NCBI GenBank assembly: GCA_016201405.1
Contig: JACQCZ010000001.1
Coordinates: 72,432 to 136,431 of the forward strand
DNA length: 64,000 bases
Direction: 5' to 3'
DNA from: Candidatus Acetothermia bacterium
GTDB taxonomy: Bacteria; Bipolaricaulota; Bipolaricaulia; RBG-16-55-9
Part shown: piece by piece, positions 48,054-57,948 of the stretch
How positions within the stretch are numbered: the first letter of the stretch is position 1
How the letters are laid out: every line of letters starts with the position of its first letter
Notes under the pieces: model-generated
Databases searched by the model: none
What the model saw: only the letters and a program-made list of their open reading frames with translations
Told to the model about the DNA's origin: nothing
Translations under genes and position numbers: made by a program

Positions 48054-49223
48054 ATGTCCCATGAAGTGGTCATTATAGATGCCGTGCGAACACCCATTGG
48101 AAAATTTCAAGGAAGAGTCTCCCAATTCTCAGCTACGGAGCTTGGCGCCTGTGCCATCCGTGCTCTGATCGAGCGTAACAAGTTGAGCGGCGATGATGTT
48201 GACGAGGCCATTATGGGAAATGTGGTCCAGGCCGGTGTTGGACAGGCCCCTGCCCGCCAGGCATCTATTCGAGGAGGCCTCTCGGCCACTGTTCCTGCGG
48301 TCTCGATCAACAAAGTCTGCGGCTCAGGGCTCAAAGCTGTGATCTACGCAGCTCAAGCGATTAAATGCGGTGACGCAAGCGTCATTATTGCCGGCGGGAT
48401 GGAGTCAATGAGCAATGCTCCCTATCTGGCTCAGGGAGCGCGCGCAGGCTTTCGCTATGGAGACAAGAAATTTGTAGACGCCATGATCCATGACGGGCTC
48501 TGGTGCGCTTTTGAGAATCATCATATGGGAAACTCGGCAGAATACACAGCTAAGAAAGCCAAGATCACACGCGAAGAGCAGGATCGCTTCTCCTTGGAGA
48601 GCCATCAGAAGGCGCTCCGCGCACAAGCCGAATGCCACTTCAAGAATGAACTGATCCCGCTCCAAGCCAAAGATAGCTTGATTGAGAGAGACGAGTCTCC
48701 GCGCTCTGACACCTCCATGGAGCAACTGGCCAGGCTCAAGACTGCCTTTGACCCGAATGGATCTGTGACCGCAGGAAACGCCCCCGGCCTGAACGATGGC
48801 GCCTCTGCGCTGTTGATCACGTCTGCAAAGATGGCGGAGAAGCGCGGCTGGACGCCAATGGCACGAATTGTGGATTATGCTGTAGCGGCAACGGCACCGA
48901 TTGATCTCTTCTTTGCTCCCATTGAGTCCACAAAAAAATTGCTAAAAAAAATGGGCGTCGGCGTCAATCATTTTGGACTCATCGAAGTGAATGAGGCCTT
49001 TGCCTCTCAAGTTTTGGCAGATGGCAAAGCGCTCGATTGGGACTGGAAGCGTGTCAATGTCAATGGCGGAGCCATTGCACTCGGCCATCCCATCGGAGCA
49101 AGCGGAGCCCGCATCCTCACCACACTGGTCTGGGCCATGAAGAGCCGCAAAGCCAAGACGGGTCTTGCAACAATCTGTATGGGCGGAGGCAATGGAATTT
49201 CGCTCGCGGTAGAGCGAGTCTGA
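48054..49223 (+). CDS. Acetyl-CoA C-acetyltransferase (thiolase)
   Basis: INKVCGSGLKAV, GGMESMSNAPYL, NVNGGAIALGHPIGASGARI, CMGGGNGISLA. Confidence 0.96.
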   Translation: MSHEVVIIDAVRTPIGKFQGRVSQFSATELGACAIRALIERNKLSGDDVDEAIMGNVVQAGVGQAPARQASIRGGLSATVPAVSINKVCGSGLKAVIYAAQAIKCGDASVIIAGGMESMSNAPYLAQGARAGFRYGDKKFVDAMIHDGLWCAFENHHMGNSAEYTAKKAKITREEQDRFSLESHQKALRAQAECHFKNELIPLQAKDSLIERDESPRSDTSMEQLARLKTAFDPNGSVTAGNAPGLNDGASALLITSAKMAEKRGWTPMARIVDYAVAATAPIDLFFAPIESTKKLLKKMGVGVNHFGLIEVNEAFASQVLADGKALDWDWKRVNVNGGAIALGHPIGASGARILTTLVWAMKSRKAKTGLATICMGGGNGISLAVERV

Positions 49224-49232
49224 GAATCTCTT

Positions 49233-50156
49233 CTATCTCTGAGAAGCCTGAGAGTCTATCTGCTTCAAAAACTGTACCATCTGCTCATTAACTATCCTGG
49301 GCTGTTCTTGGATTAGAGCATGTCCTGCGTTAGATATGATCTTCATCTGGGAGTTCTGCAACACGCTGCTGAATTGAAAAGCATGCGCAGGGGAGAGCAC
49401 TCGATCCTCTTGTCCCCATAAGACCAGCGTAGGGATCTTGATCATTTCGATCCGATCCACATCCGCCAGCTCCAGATGAAGAGTCTCGATCATCGCGCAC
49501 AGCGCTTGTCTAAATTCAGAAGTCTGCATGGGCAACAAAAAAGCTTTTATGTCTTGGGTTTCAATCTTGGATGGGTCGTGATAGAGATATTCCATAATCC
49601 AGCGAAGCCTTTTGGGACCAGGCACAAAGAGGCCGGATAAAGAGCCACCTTTGACAAGCTGAGCTGCCATCTTTCGAATCCATCGTGGAAGCCGATCTGG
49701 GCGCAACCCAACACTGCTGATAATAATAAGCCCTGAAAGACGCTCTGGAAAGCGCACCGCAAATTCCAGCGCCACGCCACCGCCCATCGAGTTGCCTGCG
49801 AGCGCGACGCGATCCAAATGCATCGCATCCATAAAAGCCAAAACAAACCCTGCCTGTGCGCTCAGCGAATAATCATGCTTCGCTGGTTTGTCTGACAGCC
49901 CAAAGCCAGGCATATCCAGTGCATAGACGCAGTGCGACTCGGCCAGCGCATCGATATTGTGACGCCAGCTATAACCATAACTGGCAAACCCATGCAAAAG
50001 AATAATTGGGCTTCCATCCCCTTTTACGACCACATGAGTTCGAAGCCCCCCGACGTCCACAAACTCTCCGAGCGGAATCCAACTGGGGAGCTGGAAAAGC
50101 CTCTCTTCCCAGGCAGATGGACACTCTCTAGCAGCTTCAAGCGCTTTGAATGCCAT
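49233..50156 (-). CDS. Alpha/beta hydrolase
   Basis: ILLHGFASYGYSWRHN, ALAGNSMGGGVALEFA, NAGHALIQEQP. Confidence 0.9.
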   Translation of the reverse strand: MAFKALEAARECPSAWEERLFQLPSWIPLGEFVDVGGLRTHVVVKGDGSPIILLHGFASYGYSWRHNIDALAESHCVYALDMPGFGLSDKPAKHDYSLSAQAGFVLAFMDAMHLDRVALAGNSMGGGVALEFAVRFPERLSGLIIISSVGLRPDRLPRWIRKMAAQLVKGGSLSGLFVPGPKRLRWIMEYLYHDPSKIETQDIKAFLLPMQTSEFRQALCAMIETLHLELADVDRIEMIKIPTLVLWGQEDRVLSPAHAFQFSSVLQNSQMKIISNAGHALIQEQPRIVNEQMVQFLKQIDSQASQR

Positions 50157-50237
50157 ACCCAGTGATCATAACGGCCTGACAGAGCCGGATCAATCTTGCA
50201 CTCTGCAAGGTGCTTCGCTAGACTGGTGCCACATCCA

Positions 50238-50310
50238 GCCAGCGTAGCTCAGCTGGTAGAGCAGCCGCTTCGTAAGCGGCAGGTCGTCGGTTCGATCCCG
50301 ACCGCTGGCT
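50238..50310 (+). tRNA. tRNA-Thr (CGT)
   Basis: Anticodon loop ttCGTaa; acceptor gccagcg/cgctggc; CCA not encoded. Confidence 0.94.
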
Positions 50311-50426
50311 CCCGAATACCTCAGCCGCGCTGCTTCTCTTTTAGCATCGATTATCTCTCTCTAATACTCCTTCTATGCACCGATGATTTAATATCGTTGC
50401 ACAAGCAAAATTGATTCAAATTACTT

Positions 50427-50464
50427 GAAAAAGTGGAGCGCGGAGCCCAAAGGCCCCGCGCTCC
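50427..50464 (-). terminator. Intrinsic terminator of the substrate-binding protein gene
   Basis: Minus strand GGAGCGCGG-GGCCTTTGGGCT-CCGCGCTCC-ACTTTTT. Confidence 0.85.
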
Positions 50465-50525
50465 CTTTGCGGTCTCTCCCCTTACTTGTCCTGAGAGAGG
50501 CGCTCTCAGGCAGGGGGAGGTTTCG

Positions 50526-52565
50526 TTATCGTCCGATATTCGCCGTACAGGTTCCCGCATTGGCGGCGATGTCCACGCGGTACTTGACGTCGTCAAAGGC
50601 GTTTGAAGCCCGGTTGTCATTGCAGAGACGGTCCGTGCGGGTGGCAAAGAGTGCGTTCTGCTGCGCCAGGAGAATGAATGGCTCACCTTGGAAGAAGGCA
50701 GCCTGGAACTTGTCAAAGCCAGCCTGAGCATCCGCGACCGTTGTTGCTGCAAAGCCCTGATCGAAGGCCTTTTCGATAGCGGCCGAGGCCGAGTCTTGAA
50801 CCGCTGGGCCTGAGGTGGCCTCGGGGCTGCAGCTTAGGTTCCAGAAGTAAAGCGGTGCTCCGCACTTGTCAACGTTGACACTTCCCGCCGGGTCGCCACC
50901 GGTCAGACCGATGACGATACCGCCGGACCACGTCGCGCCACCCAGGAGCTGGGTCACCAGCGTAGCGAATGCAATGCTGTTTGCAGAGCAGTTGATGTGA
51001 AGCTGCTTCCAGCCGTCGCAGATCGTCTGAGTGTAACCCTCACGTATGGTATTCCCCGAGTTCGTCACGACTTGCACGTTCCAATCCTGTCCGTTCGGCA
51101 GGTTGCGGGTGCCATTGTTGTCTGTGTCCTTAAGGCCCGCAGCATCCAGCAGCGCGTTTGCATCGTTGATGCAAGCCTGGTAATCGACCAGGCACTTGAG
51201 CTGCTCATCCGACTCTTGGGTCAAGCCTGGGGGTGGCAAGTTGACGACTTGAATCTGCAATCCAGACCGCACCGTCAGGACCTCCGCCCCTGCATTGTTC
51301 TTGCTGCATGGAGCGGCAAAGCTAGCAAATGTGACACAGGTGTTGTTTCGGCCGACGAAGAACTGTGCGCCAAAGACCCCTGCGGTGGCCAGGTCCGCAT
51401 GAACATATTGCGGCGATCCAATTCCCAACAGCACGTTGTTGACAATGGCAACGCGGTCAATGGCCAGTGAGAGGGCATGTCGTACGCTGACATTGCGTGC
51501 AGCGGCAGCGAGTCCTGGATTCTCATCTTCAAAGTTGATGGCCACAAAGTTCGTGCCGCCAGCCGTCGCGGCGTTATCGATATCCGAGTTGATTTGGAAG
51601 CCACCGGCAGCGGTCTGCCCAAGGATCGGAGCAATGTCGCTGGGGCGCGGAGCTAGGACCTCAACCTGACCACCCAGGAACTGGTTGAGCGCCAAGTTCT
51701 GCCCGGCAGTTGGGATGATGATGACCTGCAGGTTGTCCAAGTAGGGCAGTCGTGTGCCGTTGGAATCTACTTCGTAGAAGTTGGGGTTCCGAGCGTAGCT
51801 GGCTCCCGACTGGGAAGAGAACTGGGTCAAAATGTAGGGACCAATGGCGCGGAATTTGTCAATCGGCGCACCGAGCCCGAGGAACTCAGCCTTGGCGCGA
51901 AGCCCGTTGACGCCGGGCTCCGTTGCAATGCCTTGGGCGCCGATCAAGTCAAGGGCCATTCCTTTGGAAAGGACAAATGCACCGCCGGCCGTTCCGACGA
52001 AGGTCCGATAGGCTTCTGAGCAGCTGATCTTCAGCTTATTGGAAGCGATCGCGGTATACGTAAAGGGCGTTCCATCTGTGCATGAGAATGCAGAAGTGGT
52101 GGAGTTGGGAAGATTCGGGTTGTAGACGACGTCATTGTACCAGTACATGATATCGTCAACAGTCGCAGCCGAGCCATCCGAGAACTTCAATCCATCGCGA
52201 ATGGTGTACGTGACAGACTTGCCATCCTGGGCGACTTCAATGACCGAGGCGACCTGAGGAACCGTCCCTGTGGCATCGCCAGCCAGCAGGTCATAGGTTG
52301 TGAAAGAGCCACCACCAAATACGTGGTCGCCTATGCTGTTGGATGCCGTGTCCTGGGCCGTAATCGGATTGAGGACCGATGGGGCAGCGATGATGGAGTA
52401 TGCGGTTGTGCCGCCCTTTGCCGCGGCACAATCAAACTGTCCTGCGACACCCAGATATGCACCTTTTGCACAATCCAAGATGACCAAGTCCTGTGCAAAC
52501 ACGATCGGGCTTACCAGGGCAAGCCCAAGGACGAGAAACAAGAGTGACCGAAGGGTTCTACACAT
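50526..52565 (-). CDS. ABC transporter substrate-binding protein, family 5 (peptide/oligopeptide type)
   Basis: Signal peptide; VIEVAQDGKSVTYTIRDGLKFSDGSAATVDDIMYW; VRHALSLAIDRVAIV. Confidence 0.88.
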   Translation of the reverse strand: MCRTLRSLLFLVLGLALVSPIVFAQDLVILDCAKGAYLGVAGQFDCAAAKGGTTAYSIIAAPSVLNPITAQDTASNSIGDHVFGGGSFTTYDLLAGDATGTVPQVASVIEVAQDGKSVTYTIRDGLKFSDGSAATVDDIMYWYNDVVYNPNLPNSTTSAFSCTDGTPFTYTAIASNKLKISCSEAYRTFVGTAGGAFVLSKGMALDLIGAQGIATEPGVNGLRAKAEFLGLGAPIDKFRAIGPYILTQFSSQSGASYARNPNFYEVDSNGTRLPYLDNLQVIIIPTAGQNLALNQFLGGQVEVLAPRPSDIAPILGQTAAGGFQINSDIDNAATAGGTNFVAINFEDENPGLAAAARNVSVRHALSLAIDRVAIVNNVLLGIGSPQYVHADLATAGVFGAQFFVGRNNTCVTFASFAAPCSKNNAGAEVLTVRSGLQIQVVNLPPPGLTQESDEQLKCLVDYQACINDANALLDAAGLKDTDNNGTRNLPNGQDWNVQVVTNSGNTIREGYTQTICDGWKQLHINCSANSIAFATLVTQLLGGATWSGGIVIGLTGGDPAGSVNVDKCGAPLYFWNLSCSPEATSGPAVQDSASAAIEKAFDQGFAATTVADAQAGFDKFQAAFFQGEPFILLAQQNALFATRTDRLCNDNRASNAFDDVKYRVDIAANAGTCTANIGR

Positions 52566-52779
52566 AGATAATACGACCTCCTCTATTCTGGGATTAAACC
52601 CGGATTAACCTTGAAAGACCGATTGCTGATGGTCAGCTCATGACTCTGTAAATCAACCCCCCTTCTTTCCAGACTTGTTAGGCCAAGGGAGATTGCTTAG
52701 AAATGAGGTTTGACTTGGAACGATGGGAAGTGATAAGATTCCGTCGTTCACGATGCATAGCGTTGCGCGTGGACCTCTT

Positions 52780-52813
52780 GGCCGGGGGATTCGGTGAAAT
52801 CCTCCGGCCTTTT
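52780..52813 (+). terminator. Candidate intrinsic terminator in an intergenic region
   Basis: ggccgggggatt-cggtg-aaatcctccggcc followed by tttt. Confidence 0.6.
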
Positions 52814-53115
52814 CTCTAAGCCTTCTCCAACTAGATCAATTTCGTAGCTCCTTGTCTCTGCAGGTAAATTCTCGTTTCTTCAATAAGGTTCATTGGAAGT
52901 TTACTCTCGTCTGATTTTTGCGTCAGAAAGCCCCTTTATACGAACCTGAAATAGTCTCTCTCTGTGCCCATTAGTCCGCTTGTTTCTTTGTACAATAGAA
53001 GTTGAATATTCTGACAAATGCGAGCATAACGATTCTCAGGGATGGTCAAAATTCTCAGAAACATCTGGAGGAATTGAACATTTCTAGATCACTTTTATTT
53101 ATAGATGAGCAGTTG

Positions 53116-54624
53116 TTAGAGTGGATTTTGATCAAACCTCCGCAAAAACTCAATCAAGAGGCGAACGCCGTAGCCAGAAGCTCCCGCTGGGCAATAGGCT
53201 TTGTCAAGATCCCAGGCCATTCCTGCAATGTCAAGGTGGGCCCACGGATACGAGACAAACTCTTTCAAAAAGAGCGCTCCAACCGCAGCCCCGGCAGGGC
53301 CAGTCCGGCCTGGAGCCATGACGGAGTTCTTGAACGAAGCAATCTCACTCTTGAGCAGCTTTTTGTAGCCCTCATAGAGTGGAAGCTCCCAGACTCTCTC
53401 ACCCGTCGCTTCGGCCGCAGATTTGAGGTGGTGTGTTAGCTTCGTGTCATTGCTAAAAAGTCCTGCCGCCTCTTTACCTAATGCAGTCACGCAGGCTCCG
53501 GTCAGCGTTGCCAGATCAACGACGACTTTGGGTTGAAAGCGAGCTGCATAAAGCAGCGCATCGGCCAAAATCAAGCGCCCTTCAGCGTCCGTATTGACCA
53601 CTTCAATCGTTTTTCCATTGCGATAGCGGATGATGTCCCCGGGCTTGATCGCCTTTCCACTGGGCAAATTCTCGACTGCAGGAATGAGCCCGATCACATG
53701 AAGGGGCAGATCGAGACCCGCGACGGCCTGCAGAGCTCCAATGACTGCCGCAGCCCCAGCCATGTCGTACTTCATCGCCTCCATCCCCTCACGCGGCTTG
53801 ATGGAGATGCCACCGCTGTCAAAGGTGACGCCCTTTCCAACGAGCACAATGGGGTGCTTGGCATCTTTCGGATTGTGCTCCAGCACAATCAGCCGCGGAG
53901 CATGATCGCTCCCGCGGGCCACACCCAAAATGCCATGGAGTTTTTCTCGCTCTAACTCTTTTTCATCGAGCGCTTCAAATCGAAGATGGTAATGCTCGGC
54001 CATGAGACGGGCCCGCTCGGCCAGCTCAACGGGTGGAAGAGCTTCTCCTGGCTCATTGGCCAGATCGCGGGCAAGATAGACAGCTTCTGAAACCTTCTGG
54101 CCCCGATCTGCGCCGAATCGCATCGGCTTGATCTTCTCTGTGTCAAATTCGACGATGCGCAGGCTTTCGATCTGATTCTGTTTGGATCGGTCTTCAGCGT
54201 AGAGATCAAATCTGTACTTGCCGAGGAGTGATCCCTCAACACAAGCTTGAGCTGCCGCTTCTGGCTCCAACCCCCCGATTCCGGCGCCATGAACAATAGT
54301 GGTCAGCTCTTTGAATCTTGAAGCAGCCTGCACCGCTTTGGCGCCGATATTTCTCGCGCGCTCCAGATCAAACGAGTCTCGCTCTCCCAATCCAATCAAC
54401 AAGATTCGTTTGGCTGGAAGACGGTTTTCTGTGCGGAGCAGAAAAGTCTCTCCCGCTTCTCCGTGGAAGTCTCCATCTTTAAAGAGTCTAAACAACATTC
54501 CATCCAAGGTACGATCGACAGCCCCAGCGGCGCCTTCCGGCGTCTGCACTCCTTGAAAAATACCTAACGCAAGAACTTCTGTCTCAATCTTGATAATATC
54601 CCCTTGGACAACGTGAATCTCCAT
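53116..54624 (-). CDS. pepA: Leucyl (cytosol) aminopeptidase
   Basis: VLVGKGVTFDSGGISIKP, NTDAEGRLILADALLYA. Confidence 0.96.
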   Translation of the reverse strand: MEIHVVQGDIIKIETEVLALGIFQGVQTPEGAAGAVDRTLDGMLFRLFKDGDFHGEAGETFLLRTENRLPAKRILLIGLGERDSFDLERARNIGAKAVQAASRFKELTTIVHGAGIGGLEPEAAAQACVEGSLLGKYRFDLYAEDRSKQNQIESLRIVEFDTEKIKPMRFGADRGQKVSEAVYLARDLANEPGEALPPVELAERARLMAEHYHLRFEALDEKELEREKLHGILGVARGSDHAPRLIVLEHNPKDAKHPIVLVGKGVTFDSGGISIKPREGMEAMKYDMAGAAAVIGALQAVAGLDLPLHVIGLIPAVENLPSGKAIKPGDIIRYRNGKTIEVVNTDAEGRLILADALLYAARFQPKVVVDLATLTGACVTALGKEAAGLFSNDTKLTHHLKSAAEATGERVWELPLYEGYKKLLKSEIASFKNSVMAPGRTGPAGAAVGALFLKEFVSYPWAHLDIAGMAWDLDKAYCPAGASGYGVRLLIEFLRRFDQNPL

Positions 54625-54752
54625 CTAGAGCCCTCCTTTTGGATTCAACGAACAGCCTCAATCACGGCAGATCCATACGCTAATGTGACAGAAGACCTCT
54701 TGTCAAGGCGTTTATCATCAATTATGATCATGCTACGCAAGGAGGCCACACC

Positions 54753-56051
54753 ATGATGCGGTCATACAAAAATGCCATCCAGTTCTTATTGGGTTTTAGC
54801 TTCTTATGCTTGAGCCTGTTTGGACTTGCGGTACCGGGGCATGCGCAGTTTAGCTCGGCAGACCTCGTGATTGTCAGCCTTTCGACACTTCCCGTTTCCC
54901 CAGAGCCGGGAACGATGATCCAATTGGTCGCTGTGATTGCCAATAAAGGTCGGTCCGATGTTCTGCAAGGATTCACAGTTCGTTTTAAGATGGACGGGCT
55001 TCTCTATTCAGACCGGCGCATTGACTTTGGCCTGAGCGTCGACAAAGAAGAACAGATCTCCCTTCCTTGGCCGGCCACCGAAGGGGACCACACCCTCACC
55101 GTTCAGCTTGACCCCTATCAAGATGTCGAGGAGTCGAATGAGTTCAACAACACGGCGGATTATGCCTTCTCTGTGCGGCGCCCGGGAGCGATCCGCTCGA
55201 TCACATTTGATATCGTGGATTCGATTGGCAAGGCGCTCAATGACTCAGGGACGGCCATCCAGCTGCAATTCACAACCGATACATACACCTTGGTCAATGC
55301 GTTCCAAAAGGCCTTCCAGGCGACCAGCAACAACTTCAGCGCTGGGGAGAGCGGGATCGTCAATCTGACCGCAGCTCTTCCGGCCAATCTGCAGAGCGAG
55401 GATCAGATTCAGGCGAGCAAACAAGTGAGCACAATCTATGGCTCATTGTCCGGCTCGTTCAAACAGAGCTCAGACGCCTTGCTCAGCCTCAATCTTCAAG
55501 TTGTCCCAGCCATCTTCCAGCAGATTGAAGAGGACATGACCCAAATGTCCAATCTCGCGATTGATGGCGTTAGTTATAAAGGACTAAAGGATACTGTACC
55601 CCTCTTTGAATCGGCACTGGACCAAGTTAAAGTGCTCCAAGATTACCTGGCCGGGAAGCAGGTCAACCTCACTGTGGCGACTCAGCAGCTGGTGGACATT
55701 CTGACCCAGATTGGCAAGCTTTGGGTGCAAGTGGGCAAGGACAGCACCTTAGCGTCCCAAGCCCAGACCCCGCTTGAGCTGAACAGCCAAGGTCAGAGTG
55801 CGAACAGCTACCGGGCTGGGGATGCACTCACATTCGCGATGCAAGGGGCAACTCACCTCAAGATTGAAATCTTCAACAAGACGGGAAGCCTTGTCTACTC
55901 CAAGGAGTCCGATGGCAGCCAGTTTACCTGGGATGGCAAAGGGAGTGATGGGAAGACACTATCAGCCGATCACTATTATTGTCGTCTGACGGCGACTGAT
56001 TCTTCAAGCAAGACCCATATCAATATCTTGCAAATTCTGATTGGCTCATAG
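54753..56051 (+). CDS. Secreted protein with a CARDB-like domain and a C-terminal FlgD-Ig-like domain
   Basis: Signal peptide; VAVIANKGRSDVLQGFTVRFKMDG...DPYQDVEESNEFNNTA; TWDGKGSDGKTLSADHYYCRLTA. Confidence 0.8.
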   Translation: MMRSYKNAIQFLLGFSFLCLSLFGLAVPGHAQFSSADLVIVSLSTLPVSPEPGTMIQLVAVIANKGRSDVLQGFTVRFKMDGLLYSDRRIDFGLSVDKEEQISLPWPATEGDHTLTVQLDPYQDVEESNEFNNTADYAFSVRRPGAIRSITFDIVDSIGKALNDSGTAIQLQFTTDTYTLVNAFQKAFQATSNNFSAGESGIVNLTAALPANLQSEDQIQASKQVSTIYGSLSGSFKQSSDALLSLNLQVVPAIFQQIEEDMTQMSNLAIDGVSYKGLKDTVPLFESALDQVKVLQDYLAGKQVNLTVATQQLVDILTQIGKLWVQVGKDSTLASQAQTPLELNSQGQSANSYRAGDALTFAMQGATHLKIEIFNKTGSLVYSKESDGSQFTWDGKGSDGKTLSADHYYCRLTATDSSSKTHINILQILIGS

Positions 56052-56088
56052 ACGCGCTCACGAATAGTGAGAGTGTGATGCTAAAGAG

Positions 56089-57006
56089 CTAGCTGCGAAT
56101 CCAGCGCCAGATCTCTTTTAGCGAGGCCGACTTGCCATACATCAAGATGCCCACTTCAAAGACCTTTCCGGCGAGCCGCATCACAATCAAGATCGAGGCG
56201 AGCAGAATGATCAGACTGAGTCCGACTTCCCAGAACGGAAGGTCTGCAACGGAGAGGCGAAGCATCATGGTTCCGGCAATCGTGGGAGGAATATAACTGA
56301 GCAACGTCGGCAAGAATGAATCCTGAGACTGAATAATGACAGAAAATAACATAAGCGGAAGAGCAGAAGGCAGGGCAATAATGAGGCTCTGCACTTGCTG
56401 GCCGCTCAGCACATCGGTCATGGTGGCACCCATGCCTGCCGAGAATGAGGCAATAAAGAGATAGCCTAAGACGAAATAGACGATGAAGAGAATGAGCTTG
56501 CCCCAAGGCATGTAGGCCAATAAAAGCCCCAGAAGCGGCCCGACGGGAAGCCCGAGGTATGGACCAATTAGGATCATGGTCAGCAAGCCTACTGCCACCC
56601 AGATGAGCGTCTGAACAATTCCAAGGGCGCCAAAAGCCAGAATCTTCCCCACAATCATGTCCTTTGGGCTGACGGCTGCCAACAGAATCTCAACGACACG
56701 GCTCTGTTTTTCACGTACGATCGTCTGCAAAACAAATGTCCCTGAGAAGAGGACTACAAACAGAAAGATGAATGCGAAGAATGCGGCCAGAAATTGTGGG
56801 ACTGCCTTTTGGACATCTTCGCTGGGGTTGCTCAATATCTGTTTGAGGATATCTTGATGTGGTAATGTTTGCTGTTGGGCCAATACGGATGCAAGGATCC
56901 CAAACCCCAAAATAAGAATAGGGAAGATCGTCGTAAATAGCACGAACTGCCTGTTCTTCAACGTTCCGCTAAACTCCCACAGTGCGATTTTTAGCGCCTT
57001 TTTCAT
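56089..57006 (-). CDS. ABC-2 type permease (NatB-like)
   Basis: LKNRQFVLFTTIFPILILGFGI, VREKQSRVVEILLAAVSPKDMIVGKI; multiple TMs. Confidence 0.9.
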   Translation of the reverse strand: MKKALKIALWEFSGTLKNRQFVLFTTIFPILILGFGILASVLAQQQTLPHQDILKQILSNPSEDVQKAVPQFLAAFFAFIFLFVVLFSGTFVLQTIVREKQSRVVEILLAAVSPKDMIVGKILAFGALGIVQTLIWVAVGLLTMILIGPYLGLPVGPLLGLLLAYMPWGKLILFIVYFVLGYLFIASFSAGMGATMTDVLSGQQVQSLIIALPSALPLMLFSVIIQSQDSFLPTLLSYIPPTIAGTMMLRLSVADLPFWEVGLSLIILLASILIVMRLAGKVFEVGILMYGKSASLKEIWRWIRS

Positions 57007-57941
57007 CTCTTCCTCTCCACAATCTCCACAAAGACGCGATGCAATGACGGCTTTGTAATCGTCAATTCCTCAACATCCACATGACGATCAATCAGGCGCA
57101 GCAGCTCATTGGGCGAGAAGCCCTTGGGCAGAAGAAGCTCGATCTCTTGGGGTCCGGGTTGCGTTATGCGCGTGATTCCCTTAGCAGCAAACTCTGCCCG
57201 GAGTCTTGGCTCATCCATTTCCTTGTAGCGGATCCAGATGACATCTTCGCCATGCTCGCGCTTGATCTCATCGAGATCGCCATAGAGAACTCGTTGGCCA
57301 TTATCGATGACAAATACGCGGTCACAGAGCCTGTCGACTAAATTCATTTGATGCGAAGAGAGCAAGACCGTCATGCCGCTCTGAGAGAGCTCTCGGATGA
57401 GATCACGAAAGAGATCTTGGCTCGGCGGATCGAGACCGGAGAAGGGCTCATCCAGAACGACCATCTCCGGCTGATGAAGAACGGCTGAGATAAATTGAAT
57501 CTTCTGCTGCGTCCCTTTTGAAAGCTCTTTGAGGCGGCTATCATAGCGTCCTTCCAGCTGAAAGCGATTGAGCCAAAAGAGAACACGCTCTTTTGCCAAG
57601 CCTGCATCCATGTCATGGAGCCCGGCCAGATAGACAAGCGTCTCACCCACCCGGCGATCTTCGTAGAGTCCGCGCTCTTCCGGCAAATAGCCGATGCGCT
57701 CTTTCTGCAGCGCAGCGTGCATGCCATTTCGCATCACGGAGATCTGCCCACGGTCTGGGCGAAGGATCCCCATAATCATGCGGATGAGAGTCGTCTTCCC
57801 TGCTCCATTGGGACCGAGGAGCCCGAAGATCTCGCCCTGGTTGACTTCAAACGAAGCATCCGAAACCGCCAGTATTCCATCAAACTGCTTCGTGACCCCT
57901 TCAACCTGGAGCAGATTTTCTACAGCCACAGATTCCATCAA
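57003..57941 (-). CDS. ABC transporter ATP-binding protein (NatA-like)
   Basis: LLGPNGAGKTTLIRMIMG, ELSKGTQQKIQFISAVLHQPEMVVLDEPFSGLDP. Confidence 0.95.
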   Translation of the reverse strand: MMESVAVENLLQVEGVTKQFDGILAVSDASFEVNQGEIFGLLGPNGAGKTTLIRMIMGILRPDRGQISVMRNGMHAALQKERIGYLPEERGLYEDRRVGETLVYLAGLHDMDAGLAKERVLFWLNRFQLEGRYDSRLKELSKGTQQKIQFISAVLHQPEMVVLDEPFSGLDPPSQDLFRDLIRELSQSGMTVLLSSHQMNLVDRLCDRVFVIDNGQRVLYGDLDEIKREHGEDVIWIRYKEMDEPRLRAEFAAKGITRITQPGPQEIELLLPKGFSPNELLRLIDRHVDVEELTITKPSLHRVFVEIVERKR

Positions 57942-57948
57942 ATTCTCG

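Noticed and set aside
50351-50752. Arrays of GC-rich inverted repeats near 50435-50520, considered as a repeat or CRISPR fragment.
   Set aside because: No regularly spaced direct repeats; explained by the minus-strand intrinsic terminator and adjacent local pairing.
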